A DNA stretch of 12,853 nucleotides from Spirochaetaceae bacterium. GTDB lineage: Bacteria; Spirochaetota; Spirochaetia; SZUA-6; Fen-1364. The position numbers and the translations under genes are program-made. The notes under the pieces are model-generated. The model ran no database searches and was not told the origin of the DNA. It saw nothing but the letters and a program-made list of their open reading frames with translations. How positions within the stretch are numbered: the stretch's first letter is position 1; the number at the start of each line of letters is the position of its first letter. Of this stretch, positions 6,422-12,853 are shown in pieces. The stretch is from the NCBI GenBank assembly GCA_003141795.1, contig PLNO01000057.1:248-13100 (forward strand), read 5' to 3'.

Positions 6422-7566
6422 AACGACTGTTCCCCGCCGCCGCACTCATGGCGCTGTGCATCTCCTGTTCCCCGACACCCTACGATTCGGCCCTGTCGGA
6501 CGCGGCAAAGACCGTGGTCAAACTGACGAAAGACACGGGGAGCAACGTAACGCTGGACTACAACCAGGGCACCGTGCCGGCTGACCTCACGTTCTATCCA
6601 CGGGTCACCACCACAGGGTTCGACTACACGTTGGGCTTCGCCATCGCTTCGACGGGATCGGATATCTTCGTCCGGGCGGTTGCCAACGACACGAGCACAC
6701 GGATGCTGGAAAACTTCGGCTACGGCTCTGTCACGATCCCCAACCTTGACTCGCGCTATTCACCGTGGTCCGCGTGGCCGACAAAGGACGCCGTGGTGAC
6801 GGACGCGTACCTCTTTCTTCTTACCTTTGACGCGCTCTATCCTCTTACCAACAACAGCTTTGGTCTGTTCAGAGGCCTGGCGACAACCCCCCACGTCATG
6901 TGGAGCGTAGACTCTGACAACATGCACAACAGAGTCACTACGAACCTTGCCCAGGACGTCACTGTCCTGGGGGGGGCGGTGGAAGCGTCAACGTCGACAT
7001 CCGCCGACACCGCATACTGGCTCGTGCGGGACGTTCCGACGTCCAATTACGCTGAAGTGACCAGCAGTGTGACGTGGACAGCCATTACGCTCTCCCTGCT
7101 CAGGACCTCCGGGTATCCTTATGCGCTCAGCTTCCTCCCCTCCAGCCTCACGCACGTTCAGTACTTCCACGACATGAATGAGGCGGCCGACGCGGCGCGC
7201 AACCCCAACGCGAGCTTCGCGTCCTGGTACGATACAACGGCCGGAAAATGGGTCTGCTATCGCTGGGCAGAGTATCCGGTGAGCTCTGGCATATACCCGT
7301 ACGTGCAGCTTCCCATCGATCATCGCATCGATGCGCTTCTCAGCACGGGACAGCTCCTCTCCACGGAGGGCGGCATGGGCAGGCTCTACGACCGGGACGG
7401 CAACCTGCTGGCGACATTCCCCATGGGCACTCTCAGGTTCCTCTCGGAGGAGTACGTCGGAGGGGTGGCACGGACGTATTTCACGCAATGCCTGACGTAC
7501 AACAACGGGGTTCACTTCACCACGTACTGGATCGCGACCGCGGAGCTGGCAACTCTCGGGATATAG
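6418..7566 (+). CDS. Predicted outer-membrane lipoprotein of module 2
   Basis: The 382-residue protein starts at ATG 6418, within the stop of the barrel gene (ATGA). The signal MKRLFPAAALMALCISC puts the lipidated Cys at 17, with Ile-Ser before it; Cys at -3 is unusual but acceptable in loose spirochaete-type lipoboxes. The start resembles the module 1 lipoprotein (MKRLF versus MRKLF). The mature protein is rich in Thr, Ser, Asn, Tyr and Trp, with beta-strand patterns and no membrane helices. A segment near the end ('STEGGMGRLYDRDGNLLATF') looks like one strand-turn-strand unit of a beta-rich fold. I do not recognise a family. An 8-G run lies at 6969-6976. The gene is convergent with the coiled-coil gene, only 14 bases away. 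Its partner is probably the barrel protein at 5183. Confidence 0.85.
   Translation: MKRLFPAAALMALCISCSPTPYDSALSDAAKTVVKLTKDTGSNVTLDYNQGTVPADLTFYPRVTTTGFDYTLGFAIASTGSDIFVRAVANDTSTRMLENFGYGSVTIPNLDSRYSPWSAWPTKDAVVTDAYLFLLTFDALYPLTNNSFGLFRGLATTPHVMWSVDSDNMHNRVTTNLAQDVTVLGGAVEASTSTSADTAYWLVRDVPTSNYAEVTSSVTWTAITLSLLRTSGYPYALSFLPSSLTHVQYFHDMNEAADAARNPNASFASWYDTTAGKWVCYRWAEYPVSSGIYPYVQLPIDHRIDALLSTGQLLSTEGGMGRLYDRDGNLLATFPMGTLRFLSEEYVGGVARTYFTQCLTYNNGVHFTTYWIATAELATLGI
6969..6976 (+). repeat. 8-G homopolymer in the module 2 lipoprotein gene
   Basis: Eight consecutive G on the sense strand span the end of Leu, two Gly and the start of Ala, about halfway through the protein. A length change would truncate the lipoprotein. 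Confidence 0.85.
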
Positions 7567-7580
7567 GCGGGAGCGGGCTC

Positions 7581-10142
7581 TCAGTTTCCTGTCGTGATCT
7601 TCTGGAGCGCATCGAGAAGGCCCTTCATCCTCGGGTCCTTCTCTGAGGCGATGCGTGTGTCGAGGAACGCCTTGCGCGCCTCGGCGGTCTTCTGGTTGGC
7701 GAGCCCCGTCATAAGCGCGGCAAGCTCGTCCATCGCACGCTTGCGTCCCGTGGCGATACCGTCGATGGAAAGCTGGGAATCGTAGCGGTTGACCCGGTTG
7801 AGGATGCCGTCGAACGTCCTGTTCAGGACGGCATAGAACCCGAGCCTGTTGCCCCCGGAGGCGAAGAGCGCCTTGCCCTGGTCATCCTTGTACCGGGAGA
7901 GGTTCTCGTCCTCCTGCTTCGCATAGGTGACGTAGGCCTCCACGAGTGCGTTGAACTCCTGGAGGGCTTTCGCGTCGGCGGTGGAAAGGCCGCTGGCGGG
8001 TGTCGTGGAGGGGGGCGTAGCCGTCTGCTGTTCCGGGACGGTCGCGGCGGTCTGCGCACCGGCCGCCGTCCGGGCCGTGGCGGCTTCCTGCGCGGCGCGA
8101 TCGGCGAGCGAGCGCTGGCGGTCGGTCTCCTGCCGGGCAGCGGTGAGGTCGGTCGTGAGCCGCGCATTGTCGGAGCTGAGCTTCGTCACCTGAACGGAAA
8201 GGTCGGCGCTCCTCTTCGTCGCCGCATCGAGGCTCTTCTGCAGATTCGAGGATGCAGCGGCGGACGCACTTGAAATGTCTGCGAACCGCTGGTCGAGCGC
8301 TGCAAGAAGCGTCGCGGTGTCGGCCGTCGCGGGATCCTGGCCGCTCCCGAGCAACGTAATGATGTGCTTCTTGTAGCCGAGGATCTCGGAGAGCCCGGCG
8401 TCGAGCTGGCTCTTCACCCCGGCAAGTTGCGTCGTGAGCGCGCCCACCTGGTCGGACTCCGCCTTGAGGTCAGCCGTTGCCCTGCCGTTGATTGCGACAA
8501 CCGTATCGGAGATCCCCTTCACCGCCGCGAGCACCTGCGGGCCTCGTGGATAGCTCTGGATGATGCTCAGGTACTGCTGGAGCGCGTCGGGATACTGTCC
8601 CTGCTTCTCCAGCGCCGCGGCTTGATCCAGCAGGGGGGCCGCCGCCTGCGCCTGGTTGGCAAGCGCTTTCTGGTCGGCGAGAGAGGCGCCCGCGCTGCCG
8701 ATGTTCGACAGGGTGGCCGCCAGACGGGGCGAGGTTTCCGGGAGATATGTGAACGCCTCGCGGTAGGCCTGGAGCATCTCGGGATAGCGGCCCGCGGCAA
8801 AGGCCGTCTCCGCGCGGGCGAGACCCGAGCGCAGAGCATCCTGCCGCGTGGCCTCCGTATCGCGCGCCCTGGCGGTGAAGTACGCGTAGCTCTTCGCGAT
8901 CTCGGGGATGACGGCGAGGGACTGCCCGTAGAGCGTCTCCGCCTCGGCGACCTTTCCCGCGCGGAGAAGGGAATCGGCGTTCCCCACCATCGAGCGGATG
9001 TCGGAGAGCTTGCCCGCCGCATCGACGAGTGACGCCGTATCCTGCTTTCCCTTGTCGATCTCCCCCTGGACGAGGGCGGTGAGTGAGTCGACGATGAAGA
9101 GGTCCACGGTCCGCCGTCGTGCAATGACGGGCAGCACGGCCACGTCGGGTGAGTTGACGTAGGAACCGATGGCCTGGAGGCTCGTGAGCGCCTTGGAGAA
9201 GTTCTTGGCCGCGATGTCCGACTGCGCCACGGAGTACAACCCGACGAGCTGCTGTGTGGCCAGGTCCTCTTGCTGCCGCGCGTTGGTCAGCGCGCTGAGC
9301 TGCGCTTGCGTCTGCGCCTCGGAGCTCTGCAGCTCCTTCGTCTTCTGGGCGAGCTGGGTCTGGAGATCAGCCTCCCTCTGGCGGGAATCGGCGAGGACCT
9401 GTTGGCGCTCGGTGTTCGCCTTGGCGAGGTCGGAGTTGAACTGCGACTGGAGGCTCGCGAGGGTGGCCTCTGACTTCTTCCTCTCGTCATCCGCCTGCGT
9501 CCGGAAACTGTCCAGCTGGCGGTTGAACGCTGTGTTCTTCTGGGCCTCGAGGTCGGCGAGCTTTTTCTGGATGTCCTGCTCCGAGAGCCCCTGCTTCTGC
9601 AGCCGCGCTTTTTCGGCGTCGAGCTCGGCCGCCATCGCCGCCTTCAGCTGCGATTCCTTCTCCTGGACCTTGGCATCCATGTTGGACTGCAGGTCCTTGC
9701 GCTGCTTGTCGATGTCGGCAAGCTGGCCCTGGATCTGGTTGATCTGCTGGTTCTTCTCCTGGAGCTTGGCGTCGGATTCCTTCTTCACCTCGGCGATGAG
9801 CTTGCCCTCCGCCGTGATGGTGCCGGTGTCCTCCCGCCCGAGCTGCGTCTCACCGCGCTGGAAGAGGAAATAGAAGAGGCCAAGACCGGCTGCAAGAACG
9901 AGGATCGCGCCCACGTTGACGATGACGGGAAAGAGCACGCCGCGCTTGGCCGCCTTCACGGCGAACATCTCGGGCTTCACCGAGATGCGACTGTTCGTCG
10001 CGAGCTTCTCGATCTCCGCCCGTATCTCTTTCTGCTCCTCGCGCGTGATGCCGGAGTCCGGATCGAAGGCGATCTCCTCCCGGCCGTCGACGAAGCCGAT
10101 CGAGTCTCTGAGCTGGCGCGCTTTCTCAAGAAGTCCGAGCAT
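7581..10142 (-). CDS. Large single-pass membrane protein with long coiled coils and TPR-like repeats
   Basis: The 853-residue protein starts at ATG 10142 with AGGGAA seven bases upstream. Residues 1-68 are polar and basic near the membrane (AVKAAKRG), and 69-94 form one membrane helix (VLFPVIVNVGAILVLAAGLG). The basic flank suggests that the N-terminus is cytoplasmic and the remaining ~760 residues periplasmic. Residues 112-295 are a Gln/Lys/Glu-rich coiled coil. Residues 298-545 are helical with TPR-like units near 399-416 ('VAEAETLYGQSLAVIPE'), 453-470 ('YPEMLQAYREAFTYLPE') and 517-534 ('YPDALQQYLSIIQSYPR'). A second coiled coil spans 555-690, a Thr/Pro/Ala linker 697-722, and a helical C-terminal domain 723-853. 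The gene follows the second cyclase on the same strand after 56 bases, so it is probably in the same operon. I know no named family; a scaffold or envelope-reaching partner of the cyclases is an inference. Confidence 0.85.
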   Translation of the reverse strand: MLGLLEKARQLRDSIGFVDGREEIAFDPDSGITREEQKEIRAEIEKLATNSRISVKPEMFAVKAAKRGVLFPVIVNVGAILVLAAGLGLFYFLFQRGETQLGREDTGTITAEGKLIAEVKKESDAKLQEKNQQINQIQGQLADIDKQRKDLQSNMDAKVQEKESQLKAAMAAELDAEKARLQKQGLSEQDIQKKLADLEAQKNTAFNRQLDSFRTQADDERKKSEATLASLQSQFNSDLAKANTERQQVLADSRQREADLQTQLAQKTKELQSSEAQTQAQLSALTNARQQEDLATQQLVGLYSVAQSDIAAKNFSKALTSLQAIGSYVNSPDVAVLPVIARRRTVDLFIVDSLTALVQGEIDKGKQDTASLVDAAGKLSDIRSMVGNADSLLRAGKVAEAETLYGQSLAVIPEIAKSYAYFTARARDTEATRQDALRSGLARAETAFAAGRYPEMLQAYREAFTYLPETSPRLAATLSNIGSAGASLADQKALANQAQAAAPLLDQAAALEKQGQYPDALQQYLSIIQSYPRGPQVLAAVKGISDTVVAINGRATADLKAESDQVGALTTQLAGVKSQLDAGLSEILGYKKHIITLLGSGQDPATADTATLLAALDQRFADISSASAAASSNLQKSLDAATKRSADLSVQVTKLSSDNARLTTDLTAARQETDRQRSLADRAAQEAATARTAAGAQTAATVPEQQTATPPSTTPASGLSTADAKALQEFNALVEAYVTYAKQEDENLSRYKDDQGKALFASGGNRLGFYAVLNRTFDGILNRVNRYDSQLSIDGIATGRKRAMDELAALMTGLANQKTAEARKAFLDTRIASEKDPRMKGLLDALQKITTGN

Positions 10143-10198
10143 GCAGCGGTTCCCTGCTCAGATTCTCGACGCGAAAGGGGTGATTCTTGACCTCTTGG

Positions 10199-11854
10199 TC
10201 ACTTATGGCTCATCACTTCGACGCCGTCCCAGCCCGAAGGCGGCGGGGTTTTGGCGTAGAGCTGGCTTCGGCCCGCGAGCATCTCGGCGACGTAGTCGCC
10301 GGGGAGTATCTTGAGCACGTCGCGGAAGTAGCGCCCGGCCTTGGCGAAGTTCCGCTCGTAGTATTCGGCCATGCCGAGGTTGTGCAGGCCCCAGGCCTCG
10401 TTCTCCTTCGCGGAAAGCTTACGTTTCGCCGTGTAGATCAGAACGCCCTCTTTCCGCCCCTTCACCGCTACCTTGTCCAGAAGACGGCAGGGCACCGAAT
10501 CCTTTACCGAACGGTGGACGCTCTCCGAGAAGAGGAGCTGCTGCCTGTAGGTCTTCGTGAGCCCGGCAAGCCGTGAGGCGAGGTTCACCGGGTCCCCGAT
10601 GACCGTGTAGTTCATCTTCTTTTCCGTGCCGATGGTGCCGAAAGTGACCATGCCGCGGTTGATGCCGACGCTGACGTTGAACGGCGTCTTGCCCGACACC
10701 GCCCTCCCGCCGTTGAAAGCGTTCAACGCCTCGGTCATGTCGATGCCGGCGAGCACGGAGCGCAGCGCGTCGTCTTCGCGCTTGACCGGCGCGCCGAAGA
10801 AGGCCATGACGGCATCGGTGATGTACTTGTCCACCATCCCGCCCCGGCCCTCGATGGTGTCCACCATGGCGTGAAAATACGGCTCCAGGGTCTGTACGAG
10901 CTCGTCCGGCCTCAGGGAGGCGACGACCTGCTCGTAGTTGGTGATGTGGGAGAACATCACCGACAGCACGTCCTGGTCCCCGCTCACCTTGCTCTCGTTG
11001 GCCTGCACCGCCCTTATCACGTCCTCGGGCACGTACTGACGGAAGATCTCCTTGATCTTGTGCTCCCGCACGCGGGACACGGCGGCCTTGAGGGCGTACG
11101 CCTTGATCTGCCGGTAGGCCTGCTCGAGCCCGTTCACCATGATGTTGAAGGTCTGGGCGAGCTGCCCGATTTCGTCGGGATACTCCACGACGACCCTCTT
11201 GGAGAGGTCGTTCGTGGAGATGATGTCCTTCATCGTGGAGACGACCCGCCGGATCGGCCGGGTGATGTACGTGGAAAAGACGAGCACGAGGGCGATGCCG
11301 GCACAAAGGGAGGCGGCGAGGATGATGAGGGTGCGCAGCGCGATCTCGTTCACTTGTGCGTAGAAGGCGGCGCGCTCTTCGCTCACGATGACGTACCAGC
11401 CGAAAGGATCGAACCAGAAGCCCTTTGCCACGCGATCCTTTCCCCCCAGGGGCAGGGTGACGAGGTCCGTGGATTTCGCGGCTGCAAGCGCAGCGACCCT
11501 CTCCTTCTCCCCGGGCTGGAGCGTGAGATCGGCGGTGCTCATCTTCACGCTGCCGTCAGGCGCGGCGGCGAGGATAAGCTCTGTCGCGCTCCTGACGATG
11601 CTCCGCGCGTAGCCTTCCACGGCGGCCTGCGTGGCGCTCACCATCTCGGGGCTCCCGGTAAGGTTGTTGTCCACGAGGAGCCGCCACTGGCTCTGCGCCT
11701 GTGTCTGGAGCTCCTCGGACTTGAAGCCGAGGAAGTTCTTCGCTATGCGGGTGATGCCGTTGGAGGCGGAGAAGTAGCTGCTCACCCCGGTAAGCGCCAG
11801 TGTGGCAATGATGAGCGGCAGCACGATCAGAACGATCTTCATCCGAATGCTCAT
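10199..11854 (-). CDS. Class III adenylyl cyclase subunit with Cache-like sensor and HAMP; first metal Asp replaced by His
   Basis: The 551-residue protein starts at ATG 11854, overlapping the upstream cyclase stop as ATGA, with AGGGG four bases before it; a longer in-frame start 10 codons upstream is less likely. Order: membrane helix ~6-26, periplasmic Cache-like domain 27-171 (note 'GFWFDPFGWYVIVSEE'), membrane helix 173-194, HAMP and stalk 195-265 ('ITRPI', 'DEIGQLAQTFN'), cyclase domain ~295-475, and a single TPR-like helix pair ending TPPPSGWDGV. Catalytic positions: the first metal Asp is His303 (FSHITNY); the second is present as Asp347 (DKYITD, with Gly replaced by Thr); substrate Lys343 and Thr417 and transition-state Asn424 and Arg428 (VNLASR) are present. 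This resembles the C2 half of animal membrane cyclases. Alone it should be impaired in metal binding. ATP is the likely substrate by the Lys/Thr pair. Its partner is probably the cyclase encoded just upstream. Confidence 0.92.
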   Translation of the reverse strand: MSIRMKIVLIVLPLIIATLALTGVSSYFSASNGITRIAKNFLGFKSEELQTQAQSQWRLLVDNNLTGSPEMVSATQAAVEGYARSIVRSATELILAAAPDGSVKMSTADLTLQPGEKERVAALAAAKSTDLVTLPLGGKDRVAKGFWFDPFGWYVIVSEERAAFYAQVNEIALRTLIILAASLCAGIALVLVFSTYITRPIRRVVSTMKDIISTNDLSKRVVVEYPDEIGQLAQTFNIMVNGLEQAYRQIKAYALKAAVSRVREHKIKEIFRQYVPEDVIRAVQANESKVSGDQDVLSVMFSHITNYEQVVASLRPDELVQTLEPYFHAMVDTIEGRGGMVDKYITDAVMAFFGAPVKREDDALRSVLAGIDMTEALNAFNGGRAVSGKTPFNVSVGINRGMVTFGTIGTEKKMNYTVIGDPVNLASRLAGLTKTYRQQLLFSESVHRSVKDSVPCRLLDKVAVKGRKEGVLIYTAKRKLSAKENEAWGLHNLGMAEYYERNFAKAGRYFRDVLKILPGDYVAEMLAGRSQLYAKTPPPSGWDGVEVMSHK

Positions 11855-12853
11855 GATGCCCCTGTCACATCCACTCCGGCCCACCCCTCGGGAGGCGGGG
11901 TCCGCGCGAACCGCTCGCTGCGCTCGAGGAACATCGCGGCCAGTGTGTCTCCGGGAAGCGCCCGGGCGGCGTCGCGGAAGTAGTCCGCCGCCTTCGTGAA
12001 GCTCCTGTCATGGTACTCGGCCATGCCAAGGTTATGAAGCCCCCAGGCCTCCTTCTCCTCCGGGGAGAGGGTGCGCCGTGCCGTGTAGATCTTCATGACC
12101 CCACCGTCGCCGCGCGGGATCCAGTCCAGCTGCCTGCACAGAACGTCGTCCTTCACGGCGCGGTGGAGGCTTTCGGAGATGATGACGGGGTTATGGTAGA
12201 CCTTGGTGAGCCCCTCGAACTGCTCAGCGAGCTCCACCATGTCGCCGATCACCGTGTACTCCTTCTTCTTCTCCGTGCCGATGTTACCGATTGTCACCAC
12301 ACCGTAGTTGATCCCGACCCCGATGTGGAACTCCTGCATGCCCGCCGCCCTCTGGCCCGCATTGAAGCCGTCCAGCGCTTCGATCATCTCGATCCCGGTG
12401 AGCACGGATTGCAGTGCGAACGCATGGGTGTCCTCGGGGCCCGCCTGCGCACCGAAAAAAGCCTTGATGGCGTCCCCGATGTATTTGTCCACGATGCCGT
12501 CGCGCTTCATGATGATGGCCACCATGGTCTCAAAATAGCGGTTCAGGGAGTGCACGAGCTCGTCGGGACGCATGCTCTCGGAGATCGTGGTGAAGCTGCG
12601 GATGTCGGAGAAAAGCACGGAGAGCACACGGTTGTCACCGACGAGGGTGTCCTCGGGGTTGGCGATGTACTGGTTGATCACGTGCTCGGGGACGAACTTG
12701 CCGAACAGAGTCTGGGTCCTCTTCTCCTGTCTTTCCGCCACGACCGCCTTGAAGGCGAACCCCTTGATCTGGCGGTAGGCCTCGCTGAGGTTTTCGATCA
12801 TCAGATTGAAGGTCTGCGCGAGCTGACCGATCTCGTCATGGTACTCCACCACC
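11851..12853 (-). CDS. Class III adenylyl cyclase subunit (partial); lacks transition-state Asn and Arg
   Basis: The frame enters from the right edge, so the N-terminus and true start are missing; 334 codons including the stop are seen. Numbering from the first whole codon: end of a HAMP domain (EYHDEIGQLAQTFN, 3-16), a stalk helix, cyclase domain ~75-260, then the same TPR-like tail as the next gene, ending TPPPEGWAGV. Both metal aspartates are present: Asp83 (FSDIRSFT) and Asp127 (DKYIGD). Substrate Lys123 and Thr200 are also present. The usual V-N-x-A-x-R motif reads V-E-L-A-E-Q, so Glu207 replaces the transition-state Asn and Gln211 replaces the Arg. This matches the C1 half of animal membrane cyclases. 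The gene overlaps the next cyclase by 4 bases (ATGA). A homodimer should be poorly active; a complete site would form with the downstream subunit. A Cache-type sensor and membrane helices are expected beyond the window but not seen. Confidence 0.92.
   Translation of the reverse strand, partial: VVEYHDEIGQLAQTFNLMIENLSEAYRQIKGFAFKAVVAERQEKRTQTLFGKFVPEHVINQYIANPEDTLVGDNRVLSVLFSDIRSFTTISESMRPDELVHSLNRYFETMVAIIMKRDGIVDKYIGDAIKAFFGAQAGPEDTHAFALQSVLTGIEMIEALDGFNAGQRAAGMQEFHIGVGINYGVVTIGNIGTEKKKEYTVIGDMVELAEQFEGLTKVYHNPVIISESLHRAVKDDVLCRQLDWIPRGDGGVMKIYTARRTLSPEEKEAWGLHNLGMAEYHDRSFTKAADYFRDAARALPGDTLAAMFLERSERFARTPPPEGWAGVDVTGAS

Noticed and set aside
9250..9810. Possible DNA-level tandem repeats within the coiled-coil gene
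   Set aside because: The apparent repetition reflects heptad-like Gln/Lys/Glu/Ala codon use; I saw no true direct DNA repeat.
10188..10201. Hairpin TGACC/GGTCA at the end of the second cyclase gene
   Set aside because: Five base pairs with a 4-base loop and no T run is too weak to call a terminator or processing site.
10871..11983. A 370-codon open frame on the plus strand
   Set aside because: It lies opposite the two cyclase genes, whose motifs are unmistakable, and its translation has shadow composition.

Overview
The window is G+C-rich and densely coded, with nine protein genes and no RNA genes, insertion sequences or CRISPR arrays that I can see. The mix suggests a spirochaete: several lipoproteins with classical lipoboxes, periplasmic TolB-N/PEGA-like modules joined to small outer-membrane barrels, a very long coiled-coil membrane protein, and HAMP-linked class III cyclases with a 'PPPxGWxGV' tail. 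No housekeeping marker is present, so this placement is an inference.

Layout, left to right. (1) A minus-strand gene of unrecognised family (1-1486) runs off the left edge. (2) A 164-base divergent intergenic region holds a perfect 16-bp inverted repeat with an inner hairpin and candidate promoters. (3) A plus-strand pair follows: a secreted TolB-N-like/PEGA-like/barrel protein (1651-2838) and a lipoprotein (2835-3866), overlapping by ATGA. (4) A convergent minus-strand lipoprotein (3900-5066) is built of seven ~50-residue repeats and is probably a seven-bladed propeller. (5) Across a divergent promoter region lies a second plus-strand pair with the same layout and the same ATGA overlap (5183-6421 and 6418-7566). 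(6) A minus-strand run of at least three genes enters from the right edge: a class III cyclase (11851-12853, partial), a second class III cyclase (10199-11854) and an 853-residue membrane-anchored coiled-coil/TPR-like protein (7581-10142).

The most interesting signal is in the cyclase pair. The upstream cyclase keeps both metal-binding aspartates but has Glu and Gln where the transition-state Asn and Arg should be. The downstream cyclase keeps Asn and Arg but has His in place of the first metal aspartate. The losses are complementary, as in the C1/C2 halves of animal membrane adenylyl cyclases. The two proteins are therefore predicted to form an obligate heterodimer with one working active site. 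The 4-base ATGA overlap between the genes would favour balanced synthesis.

The left two thirds of the window looks like a cell-envelope locus. Two diverged copies of a barrel-plus-lipoprotein module flank a propeller lipoprotein, and three of these four module genes carry 8-G runs on the sense strand. The right third looks like a membrane signalling unit, with Cache-like sensing in at least the second cyclase, cAMP output, and an envelope-reaching coiled-coil partner.
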